Source: Bacteroidaceae bacterium | GTDB lineage: Bacteria > Bacteroidota > Bacteroidia > Bacteroidales > Bacteroidaceae | DNA: 64,000 nt | Direction of reading: 5' to 3' | NCBI GenBank assembly: GCA_016280445.1 | Contig: JAEEGS010000044.1 | Span: 1 to 64,000, forward strand | Shown: piece after piece, positions 20,379 to 28,794 of the stretch | Layout: every line of letters begins with the position of its first letter | How positions within the stretch are numbered: position 1 is the first letter of the stretch | Notes under the pieces: generated by a model | Seen by the model: only the letters and a program-made list of their open reading frames with translations | Databases searched by the model: none | Told to the model about the DNA's origin: nothing | Position numbers and translations under genes: made by a program

Positions 20379-21749
20379 ATGCAGACGAACGAGATAAAAT
20401 CGGTGTATTTTGTGGGCGCTGGTGGTATAGGCATGAGCGCGCTGGTGCGTTATTTCCTCACGAAAGGCTATCATGTGGGGGGATATGATAAAACGCCCAG
20501 CGAACTCACGGAGAAGTTGATAGAGGAAGGTGCCAAGATACACTACGAAGAGAATGTGGCGCGTATAGACGACTGCTTCAAACAAAAAGACAGCACTTTG
20601 GTGGTGTACACACCTGCCATTCCTGCAGAGCATGCGGAGTTGGTGTACTTCCGTGAAAATGGCTTTGAAATACAGAAGAGGGCTCAGGTGCTGGGTTTCC
20701 TCACACAGTCGCACAAGGGGTTGTGTGTGGCGGGTACGCATGGAAAGACTACAACCTCCACAATGGCGGCACATTTGCTACATCAGAGCCATGTGGATTG
20801 CAACGCCTTCTTGGGAGGTATCTCGAAGAACTACGGAACAAACTACATCCTCAGCGACAGCGACTATGTGGTGATTGAAGCCGATGAGTTCGACCGCTCA
20901 TTCCACTGGCTGAGACCCTATATGACTGTCATCACGGCCACTGACCCTGACCATCTGGATATCTACGGAACGAAAGAGGCATATCTGGAGAGTTTCCGGA
21001 AATATACCACCCTTATTCAGCCAGGCGGCGCCTTGATTATCCACAAGGGTTTGGAGATGAAGGCCGATGTGCAGGAAGGTGTGAAGGTGTATGAGTATTC
21101 ACGTGAGGAGGGTGACTTCCATGCCGAGAACATCCGCATTGGTGGAGGGGAAATAGTGTTTGACTTTATGCATCCAGGTGGAGTGGTGAAAGACATCCAA
21201 TTGGGTGTGCCTGTGAGCATCAACATAGACAATGGCATTGCTGCTATGGCATTGGCTATCTTGAATGGTGTGAAGGAGGAGGAACTGCGTGAAGGGATGA
21301 AGAGTTTTGGTGGGGTTGACCGTCGTTTTGACTTCAAGGTGAAGAAAGATGATATGGTGTTCCTCAGCGACTATGCACACCATCCCAACGAAATAGAACA
21401 AAGCGTGAAGTCTGTACGGGAGTTGTACAAGGACAAGAAGATTGCGGCCATTTTCCAGCCGCATCTCTATACACGTACCCGTGACTTCTATAAAGAGTTC
21501 GCCGCAGCCCTTTCGTTGCTTGACACGGTGTACTTGTGTGACATTTACCCTGCTCGTGAACTGCCGATAGAAGGGGTGACGAGCCAACTCATCTACGACC
21601 ATCTGCGTCCAGGCATCGAGAAACATCTCATCCACAAAGAGGACATCCTTGATGTGGCCCGTAGCAGAAATTTTGACGTGTTGATGTCGTTGGGTGCAGG
21701 AGACATTGAGAACTATGTTCCGCAGATTGCGGAGATTCTATCAAAATAG
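20379..21749 (+). CDS. murC: UDP-N-acetylmuramate--L-alanine ligase
   Basis: YFVGAGGIGMSALVRYF, GTHGKTTTSTM, DYAHHPNEI motifs; start placed at the ATG at 20379 inside the ORF that opens at 20304. Confidence 0.95.
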   Translation: MQTNEIKSVYFVGAGGIGMSALVRYFLTKGYHVGGYDKTPSELTEKLIEEGAKIHYEENVARIDDCFKQKDSTLVVYTPAIPAEHAELVYFRENGFEIQKRAQVLGFLTQSHKGLCVAGTHGKTTTSTMAAHLLHQSHVDCNAFLGGISKNYGTNYILSDSDYVVIEADEFDRSFHWLRPYMTVITATDPDHLDIYGTKEAYLESFRKYTTLIQPGGALIIHKGLEMKADVQEGVKVYEYSREEGDFHAENIRIGGGEIVFDFMHPGGVVKDIQLGVPVSINIDNGIAAMALAILNGVKEEELREGMKSFGGVDRRFDFKVKKDDMVFLSDYAHHPNEIEQSVKSVRELYKDKKIAAIFQPHLYTRTRDFYKEFAAALSLLDTVYLCDIYPARELPIEGVTSQLIYDHLRPGIEKHLIHKEDILDVARSRNFDVLMSLGAGDIENYVPQIAEILSK

Positions 21750-21803
21750 ACACAGAGAACCTCTTGGAGAAAACAAAGAATCACTCAAAATAAGAACAAG
21801 AAG

Positions 21804-22565
21804 ATGAAAGCAGGAAAGATTGTGAAGATTACGCTGGTGTCGCTGCTCGCCATAGGGCTGGTGGGCTACGTGGCGTATGCGATGCTGTTCTTGTCGGGGC
21901 CAGATGAGGAAGAGAGGTGCGTGTCTGTGGAATTGCAGGTGAAGCAGAATGAGAAGTCTGCTTTTATCGACAAGCAAGATGTGGAAAAGATGCTGAAACG
22001 TGCCCATGTTTATCCTACGGGTATGTTAATGAAGGATGTGGACACGGAGAAAATTGAGGAGACCATTGCCAAGAACGAGTTCATTTCGAAGGTGGAGTGC
22101 TACAAGACTTCTAATGGCAAACTCTGCATCAGCGTGGAACAACGTGTGCCCGTCATCTATGTGTCTCCTGATGGTAGAGACGGCTATTTTGTCGATGCAC
22201 AGGGCAATGTGATTCCGAACAAGAACAACGCTACCGACTTGGTGGTGGCTTCAGGTGATATAGATACACGGTATGCCAGCACGAAGTTGGCGGAGTTCGG
22301 ACAGTTCCTTCAGACCAACGAGTTTTGGAATAGCCAGATTGAACAGGTGTATGTGCAGAAGAACAGGAAGGGTGAGCGTGTGGTGGAACTTGTTCCTCGC
22401 GTTGGCAACCACATCGTTTTTTTAGGTAAGATGGATGACTATCAGAAGAAACTCCACAAACTCGAGATATTCTACAACAAGGCTGTAAAGACAGTGGGTT
22501 GGGAGAAGTATGCACGGGTGAACCTGGAGTATGATGGACAGATCATCTGTACCAAACGTGAATGA
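21804..22565 (+). CDS. ftsQ: Cell division protein FtsQ
   Basis: N-terminal TM, POTRA-like region, position between murC and ftsA. Confidence 0.88.
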   Translation: MKAGKIVKITLVSLLAIGLVGYVAYAMLFLSGPDEEERCVSVELQVKQNEKSAFIDKQDVEKMLKRAHVYPTGMLMKDVDTEKIEETIAKNEFISKVECYKTSNGKLCISVEQRVPVIYVSPDGRDGYFVDAQGNVIPNKNNATDLVVASGDIDTRYASTKLAEFGQFLQTNEFWNSQIEQVYVQKNRKGERVVELVPRVGNHIVFLGKMDDYQKKLHKLEIFYNKAVKTVGWEKYARVNLEYDGQIICTKRE

Positions 22566-22631
22566 AAAGAGTCGTAATGACAACGAGAGATAATCAATAG
22601 AAAACCAACAAATTCAAAGATATTCAAATAT

Positions 22632-24257
22632 ATGGCCAATTCAGATAAAGAGTTCATTGTTGCGGTGGAACTTGGCTCGTCCAAGATTTCTGGCATCGCA
22701 GGCAAGAAAAAGGATGGCACGATGCAGATTCTCGCCTATGCAGAAGAGAAAACTGTGGGGTGTGTGAAGCGTGGTGTCGTCTACAACATTGAGAAGACCT
22801 ACCAGAGTGTCAACAACATCATCGCGAAACTTGAGGCTGTGCTCAAGACAAAGATTTCTCGTGCTTATGTTGGCTTGGGTGGTCAGTCGGTGCGTTCCTA
22901 CAAGTGCATTATCAAGAGGAACCTGCTCACACAGAGTTACATCACCAACGAGGCAATCGACGCTATCCGTCAGGAGAGCTATGAGATTCCTTTCAATGAT
23001 TATGAAGTGCTGGAGAACTTCCCGCAAGAGTATGTAGTGGATTCCAGCATTATTGCAGACCCTGTAGGTGTGATGGGCACGAACATCGAAGGTGAGTTCC
23101 TTGATGTGATAGCCAAGTCTAATCTCCGCACGAACATTGAGACCGTGTTTGCTAACGCAGGCGTGTCGATTGCTGAGGGGCTGATTTCTCCGCTTCAGTT
23201 GGCCAATAATGTTTTGACTGATGCAGAGAAGCGTTCGGGCTGTGCGCTTGTCGACTTGGGTGCTGACACCACTACGTTGGTGGTCTACAAGAACAACATT
23301 GTTCGTTACCTTGTCACCATTCCATTGGGAAGCAACAATATCAACAAAGACCTTGCCACCTTGCCCATAGATGAGGCTGAGACGGAGGATGTGAAGTTGA
23401 AGTATGGCGATGCTTGCCAAGAAACAGACATGTCAGAGGAGGCAGATCCTCAGTTCTACACTACCTCGGATGGCCGACAGATAGAAATCGCCACTATCAA
23501 GAACGTGGCTGAGGCACGTATGAACGAAATCATTGCCAATGTGAGCAACCAGATTATTAACTCCGACTATAGTGGAAAACTCTTGGCGGGTTTGGTCATC
23601 ACAGGTGGTGGTAGCAACATGAAGAACATTGTTAAGGCCTTTGTGAAGGGTACAAAGATCGACAAGGTGCGTGTAGCCAACAAAGTGAACCAGATGGTGG
23701 TGAAGACTTCCAATGCCTCCAACATTGTGCTTGACAGCGCACAGTCGGCAACCATCGTTTCGTTGCTGCTTGGAGGTACTGTTTCTTGCGGTGGTGAGGC
23801 CTTTGACCGTGCTCCCGATATGTTCGACCAGCAACAGAAAGAAGAGGAGCGTCGCCGCCTCCGTGAAGAGGCGGATGCTGCCGCAGCAGCCGAGGCACAA
23901 GATGCCATTGCTTTCGATAACGTGAAGACCGAGATACGTATTGCTATTGACAAAGTCAAAAAGCAGAACGATGAGTTGCGGAAATATGGCAGTGACAAGA
24001 AGGTTCGTCAGAGTGCGAAAGAGCTTTCGTTGTCAATTCTCGATGAAACGATAGGCGAGAAGTACGAAAAGGCAGCCGCAGCCTTGCAAGGGAAGGACAA
24101 GTTCAAGCAGAGTCTCAAAGAAGGCGCTGACCTTGCCGACCTGCTGAAGGATGCTGTTGATGAACTGACGGAGAATGTGAACTATGCAAACAAGGAAAAC
24201 AGCGCTTGGGGACGATTCAAGCGTACACTTAATGACCTTGTGAGTGACGAACAATAA
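22632..24257 (+). CDS. ftsA: Cell division protein FtsA with long coiled-coil C-terminal extension
   Basis: VAVELGSSKISGIAGKK, ALVDLGADTTTLVVYK, LVITGGGSNM actin-fold motifs. Confidence 0.96.
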   Translation: MANSDKEFIVAVELGSSKISGIAGKKKDGTMQILAYAEEKTVGCVKRGVVYNIEKTYQSVNNIIAKLEAVLKTKISRAYVGLGGQSVRSYKCIIKRNLLTQSYITNEAIDAIRQESYEIPFNDYEVLENFPQEYVVDSSIIADPVGVMGTNIEGEFLDVIAKSNLRTNIETVFANAGVSIAEGLISPLQLANNVLTDAEKRSGCALVDLGADTTTLVVYKNNIVRYLVTIPLGSNNINKDLATLPIDEAETEDVKLKYGDACQETDMSEEADPQFYTTSDGRQIEIATIKNVAEARMNEIIANVSNQIINSDYSGKLLAGLVITGGGSNMKNIVKAFVKGTKIDKVRVANKVNQMVVKTSNASNIVLDSAQSATIVSLLLGGTVSCGGEAFDRAPDMFDQQQKEEERRRLREEADAAAAAEAQDAIAFDNVKTEIRIAIDKVKKQNDELRKYGSDKKVRQSAKELSLSILDETIGEKYEKAAAALQGKDKFKQSLKEGADLADLLKDAVDELTENVNYANKENSAWGRFKRTLNDLVSDEQ

Positions 24258-24281
24258 CTAAGTAAAAAAACAGAACAAGAT

Positions 24282-25595
24282 ATGGTAGAAGACGATAACA
24301 TTGGTGTTTTCAACTTTACGAAGGGCACTACGAGCATCATTAAGGTGATCGGTGTTGGCGGCGGCGGTAGCAATGCGGTCAACCACATGTACAATGAAGG
24401 TATCCACGATGTCACGTTCGTCGTATGTAATACGGATAACAAGGCGTTGCAGGACTCCCCAGTGCCAGAAAAGATTCAGTTGGGAAGTGAGGGTCTTGGA
24501 GCGGGCAACCGTCCTGATCGTGCACGTAAGGCCACTGAGGAGTCTATTGACGAGATCAAGAGCATGCTTTCCGATGGAACCAAGATGGCTTTCATCACGG
24601 CTGGTATGGGCGGCGGTACAGGTACTGGTGCTGCCCCGCTTATTGCCAAGACGGCCAAGGACATGGGCATCCTCACCGTGGGTATCGTGACTATTCCGTT
24701 CCGTTGGGAAGGTAACAAGAAGATTGACCAGGCACTTGACGGTGTGGAGGAGATGAGTAAGAATGTGGATGCGTTGCTTGTTATCAACAACGAGCGTTTG
24801 CGTGAGATTTATCAAGACTTCACCGTCATCAAGGCCTTTGCAAAGGCTGACGACACGCTCTGCAATGCGGCGCGTTCCATCGCGGAGATTATCACGATGC
24901 ACGGTATCATCAACCTCGACTTTAACGATGTTAGTACTGTGCTGAAAGATGGTGGTGTGGCCATCATGAGTACAGGATATGGTTCGGGCGAAAACCGCGT
25001 TACGAAGGGTATAAACGATGCTTTGAATTCTCCATTGCTCAACAATAACGACATCTATCGTGCCAACAAGATACTTATCCGCATCTCTGTGCCTGACGAG
25101 GCAGGAGAAGGCAATAACGCCCTGATGATGGACGAAATGAACGAGGTGCATGAGTTTATGGCCAAGGTGAAGCGTGATGACGTGGAGACCAAGTGGGGTC
25201 TTTCTGTTGACCCGTCGTTAACTGACCAGGTGAAGATTACCATTCTTGCCACAGGCTTCGGCGTGGAAGATATCGACTCTGATGAACTTGGTAATCGTCT
25301 GATGGCACGTGATAAGGAACAGCAGCAGCGTGATGCAGAGAAAGCAGAACTGGAGGCTGAACGTGCGCATCGTCGTGAGACCATTTATGGTCCTGATAAG
25401 AACCACAGCATCATCCGTCGTCCTATCTACAGTTACATCTTCAAGGAGGAAGATCTTGACAATGAAGATGTCATCAGTATGGTGGAGACATCACCTACCT
25501 ACAAGCGTTCGAAGGAAACATTGCGTCAACTCACAGATATGGGTTCTAATAAATCGAACATGTTGGAACCAGGAGCAACAATTCTTTTTAGTTGA
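24282..25595 (+). CDS. ftsZ: Cell division GTPase FtsZ
   Basis: GVGGGGSNAVNHM, GMGGGTGTGAAPLIA tubulin-signature motifs. Confidence 0.98.
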   Translation: MVEDDNIGVFNFTKGTTSIIKVIGVGGGGSNAVNHMYNEGIHDVTFVVCNTDNKALQDSPVPEKIQLGSEGLGAGNRPDRARKATEESIDEIKSMLSDGTKMAFITAGMGGGTGTGAAPLIAKTAKDMGILTVGIVTIPFRWEGNKKIDQALDGVEEMSKNVDALLVINNERLREIYQDFTVIKAFAKADDTLCNAARSIAEIITMHGIINLDFNDVSTVLKDGGVAIMSTGYGSGENRVTKGINDALNSPLLNNNDIYRANKILIRISVPDEAGEGNNALMMDEMNEVHEFMAKVKRDDVETKWGLSVDPSLTDQVKITILATGFGVEDIDSDELGNRLMARDKEQQQRDAEKAELEAERAHRRETIYGPDKNHSIIRRPIYSYIFKEEDLDNEDVISMVETSPTYKRSKETLRQLTDMGSNKSNMLEPGATILFS

Positions 25596-25613
25596 CTCCA
25601 TAATAAATAAGAC

Positions 25614-25657
25614 AAAGGCGCCGGCTATGCTGATGAAGCATAGCCGGCGCCTTTTGT
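25614..25657 (+). terminator. Rho-independent terminator after ftsZ
   Basis: Perfect 15-bp stem GGCGCCGGCTATGCT-gatga-AGCATAGCCGGCGCC followed by a T-rich tract. Confidence 0.93.
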
Positions 25658-25770
25658 TTTGTTGTCCTTTTGCCCTCTCCAAACATTTGAGGTGAAGAAA
25701 AAAGATGTGCCGACGCGGTTAGAATCACTTCTGGATGGTCGGCACGAGAATATATGTAAGAATTGAATGA

Positions 25771-25902
25771 AATGTTCGATTAAACGAGAACAATGTCAAG
25801 CTTGCTTGAACTTTGTCGAGCGTGAGAACATTCTGCAAATGTTCGATTAAGCGAGCACAATGTCAAACTGGCAAGAACAATGTCAAGTCGCTTGACGTTG
25901 TT
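25771..25902. repeat. Imperfect direct repeats between ftsZ and gyrB 3' ends
   Basis: AATGTTCGATTAA at 25771 and 25838; ACAATGTCAA at 25790, 25857 and 25877. Confidence 0.6.
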
Positions 25903-27878
25903 TATGCGTCGATGTTGGCGTAAGTGGCGTTCTTCTCGATGAACTCGCGGCGTGGACCGACGTCCTCACCCATCAACATGGAGAAGGTGTAGTCAGCCTC
26001 GGCTGCGTCGTCGATAGTCACTTGTTTCAGGAGGCGCGTGGCAGGGTTCATGGTGGTCTCCCAAAGTTGCTCTGGGTTCATCTCACCAAGACCTTTGTAA
26101 CGCTGTACCTTAATCTTGTCCTCTGAGCCCTCTCCGTAGGTGTCGATGAAGCGCTGCAGGGCAGATTCATCGTAGCAGTACTCGCTCACCTTTCCCTTTG
26201 TACACTTGTAGAGTGGGGGGGTGGCGATGTAGAGACGGCCGTCGCGAATCAACTGTGGCAAGAAGCGGAAGAACAAGGTCATCAGGAGGGTGTCGATGTG
26301 AGAACCATCGACATCGGCATCGGTCATGATGATGGTCTTGTAGTAGCGCAGTTTGTCGTAGTTGGCTTCCTTCTGGTCTTCGGGGTTGAGTCCGAACTTC
26401 ACGCCCAATGCCTGGAAGATGTTGTTCACCTCTTCATGCTCGAAAGCTTGGTGCCATTTTACGCGTTCCACGTTGAATATCTTACCACGTATGGGCAGGA
26501 TGGCTTGGAAGTGGCGGTCGCGACCTTGCTTAGCAGAGCCACCGGCCGAATCTCCCTCGACGATGAACATCTCGCAGTTCGCAGCGTCCTTGTCGGAGCA
26601 GTCAGCCAGTTTGCCTGGCAGACCACCACCCGTCATCGGGTTCTTGCGCTGCACCTTCTCGCGGGCAGCACGGGCGGCCACACGAGCCTCAGCAGCCAGC
26701 ACCACCTTGTCGATGACCATCTTGGCCTCTTTCGGGTGCTCTTCCAGATAGTATGCCAAAGCCTCGCCTACAGCCTGCTGTACGGCGCCTGCCACTTCGC
26801 TGTTGCCGAGTTTGGTTTTTGTCTGTCCCTCAAACTGAGGTTCTGCCACCTTCACGCTGATGACTGCTGTGAGACCTTCGCGGAAGTCTTCACCGCTAAT
26901 CTCTATCTTCTGCTTTTCCAGCTTCTCCGTAATCTTGTTGTCGTCAGCATACTTCTTCAGCACGCGGGTCAATGCCGTACGGAAACCTTGCAGGTGCGTA
27001 CCGCCTTCGATGGTGTTGATGTTGTTGACGTAAGAGTGGATGTTTTCGCTGTACGAAGTGTTGTACATGATAGCCACTTCGATAGGCGTGTTCTGCTTTT
27101 CCGTGTTCAGATAAATCACATCGTCGAACAGGCAGGTGCGTGTGGAGTCAATGTAGCGGACGAAGTCCTTCAAACCGCCTTCGCTGTGGAACACCTCCTG
27201 GCGGATGCCTTCGATGCCCACTTCGGCGTTCTTGTCCAGACGCATATCTGTCAACGTGATTTTGATGCCGGCATTCAGATAGGCAAGTTCGCGCATGCGG
27301 TTTGCCAAGATGTCATACTTGTATGTTGTGGTGATGAAGATGCTCTTATCAGGCCAGAACTGCTGACGGGTGCCTCGCAGTTCTGTCTCACCCACCACTT
27401 TCACGTCGTAGAGCGGTTTTCCCTTCTCATATTCCTGCTGATACACTTTGCCGTCGCGGAACACCTGCGAGGTCATGTGGGAGGAAAGAGCATTCACACA
27501 ACTCACACCCACACCGTGCAGACCGCCCGACACTTTGTATGAACCCTTGTCGAACTTACCGCCGGCGTGTAGCACGGTCATCACCACTTCGAGGGCGCTG
27601 CGGTGCTCCTTCTCGTGCATGTCCACGGGGATACCGCGGCCATTGTCCTGTACGGTGATGGAATTATCTTCGTTGATTGTCACTTCGATGTGCGTGCAGA
27701 AACCTGCCAACGCCTCATCGATAGAGTTATCCACGGTTTCATAAACGAGGTGGTGCAACCCCTTCTCGCTGATGTCACCGATGTACATGGCGGGGCGTTT
27801 TCTTACGGCCTCCAAGCCTTCAAGGACTTGGATGTTACTGGCAGAATAATCCGCCCCGTTCATAAGTGCTTCATCCAT
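25902..27878 (-). CDS. gyrB: DNA gyrase subunit B
   Basis: VRKRPAMYIGD, DNGRGIPVD, HGVGVSCVNALS, EGDSAGGSAKQGRDR, MTDADVDGSHI motifs. Confidence 0.98.
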   Translation of the reverse strand: MDEALMNGADYSASNIQVLEGLEAVRKRPAMYIGDISEKGLHHLVYETVDNSIDEALAGFCTHIEVTINEDNSITVQDNGRGIPVDMHEKEHRSALEVVMTVLHAGGKFDKGSYKVSGGLHGVGVSCVNALSSHMTSQVFRDGKVYQQEYEKGKPLYDVKVVGETELRGTRQQFWPDKSIFITTTYKYDILANRMRELAYLNAGIKITLTDMRLDKNAEVGIEGIRQEVFHSEGGLKDFVRYIDSTRTCLFDDVIYLNTEKQNTPIEVAIMYNTSYSENIHSYVNNINTIEGGTHLQGFRTALTRVLKKYADDNKITEKLEKQKIEISGEDFREGLTAVISVKVAEPQFEGQTKTKLGNSEVAGAVQQAVGEALAYYLEEHPKEAKMVIDKVVLAAEARVAARAAREKVQRKNPMTGGGLPGKLADCSDKDAANCEMFIVEGDSAGGSAKQGRDRHFQAILPIRGKIFNVERVKWHQAFEHEEVNNIFQALGVKFGLNPEDQKEANYDKLRYYKTIIMTDADVDGSHIDTLLMTLFFRFLPQLIRDGRLYIATPPLYKCTKGKVSEYCYDESALQRFIDTYGEGSEDKIKVQRYKGLGEMNPEQLWETTMNPATRLLKQVTIDDAAEADYTFSMLMGEDVGPRREFIEKNATYANIDA

Positions 27879-27903
27879 TGCTTATATTCTCTTTTATTCG
27901 TTA

Positions 27904-27911
27904 CAAAGTTA
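27904..27911 (-). promoter_or_regulatory. Candidate -7 element TAACTTTG for gyrB
   Basis: TAnnTTTG match on minus strand, 26 nt upstream of the gyrB start. Confidence 0.5.
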
Positions 27912-28005
27912 CGGAAAAAACTTGACATGACGAAATAAAAAGTGAAGAAAAGTTCCCCTTCGGGGAAAAAACTCTCAAAGAGGGCATTTTACCTTCCAAA
28001 AGGGC

Positions 28006-28040
28006 ATAAAAAAGGTCAAGATTCACACGGAATCTTGACC
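28006..28040 (-). terminator. Rho-independent terminator of rpsT
   Basis: GGTCAAGATTC-acacg-GAATCTTGACC; T-tract on the minus strand. Confidence 0.85.
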
Positions 28041-28114
28041 ACGTATCTCTAACGAATCGTTTTTGCTATGACCACCTTTTATGTTGTTGGTCTTTGCTTC
28101 TGCGTCGGTTTCGT

Positions 28115-28369
28115 TTAAGCGAGTTTTGCAATCATCTTGGCAGTACCTGACTTCAGGTTAGCGGCTTTCTTCCAGTGGATGATGTTCTGCTTAGCCAACT
28201 TGTCCAGCATCTTCTGGAGTTTTGGGAACATTTCCTGAGCCGTAGCCTTGTCCTTGGTGTTGCGGATGTCGCGGAGGTAGTTACGCATTGTCTTTGCGTA
28301 ATAACGGTTGTGGAGTCTGCGCTTCTCGTTCTGGCGGATGCGCTTCAGACATGATTTGTGATGTGCCAT
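28115..28369 (-). CDS. rpsT: 30S ribosomal protein S20
   Basis: 84 aa; [36 protein letters not shown]-like S20 pattern. Confidence 0.95.
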   Translation of the reverse strand: MAHHKSCLKRIRQNEKRRLHNRYYAKTMRNYLRDIRNTKDKATAQEMFPKLQKMLDKLAKQNIIHWKKAANLKSGTAKMIAKLA

Positions 28370-28510
28370 TTGTTTAAATTGTTAATTGTTAATGATGAAT
28401 TGTTTGGTGGAGTCCGATGTGGTATGGCGCTTAGACCTCGCACCCATCTCCATGTTTGTTTTCTTTGAGCGGCAAAAATCCTCTTCAAAAAAAACGCCCA
28501 GCGCGTGGGC

Positions 28511-28585
28511 TGGTAGCCCGTAGGAGAGTCGAACTCCTCTTTAGAGAATGAAAATCTCTCGTCCTAGCCGATAGACGAACGGGCC
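28511..28585 (-). tRNA. tRNA-Glu (anticodon TTC)
   Basis: Cloverleaf on minus strand: GGCCCGTTCGTCTATCGGCTAGGACGAGAGATTTTCATTCTCTAAAGAGGAGTTCGACTCTCCTACGGGCTACCA, encoded CCA. Confidence 0.96.
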
Positions 28586-28794
28586 AACCTGTAGGCAATT
28601 TTTTAATTGCGAGTGCAAAGGTACGACTTTTTCTCTGACTGCCAAAACTTTTCGGCACTTTTTTTATTCAACGCCTCATTTTAAGGCTTTCATTCTGCCA
28701 GCAGTTGCTTCACTGCCACGTCTTTGTGTTTCTTTGACCTGTTTTTCCTTGTGACGAGGGCAATGGATGCGGTGATGATTTCTTCTGCTCAGAT

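Noticed and set aside
9017-25595. dcw cluster as a novel arrangement because murF and ddl are absent
   Set aside because: Absence of murF and ddl from this cluster appears usual for Bacteroidetes; gene order otherwise canonical
26298-27542. 414-aa plus-strand ORF opposite gyrB
   Set aside because: Antisense to a confidently assigned gyrB; no recognisable domain, typical shadow ORF in GC-rich third codon positions
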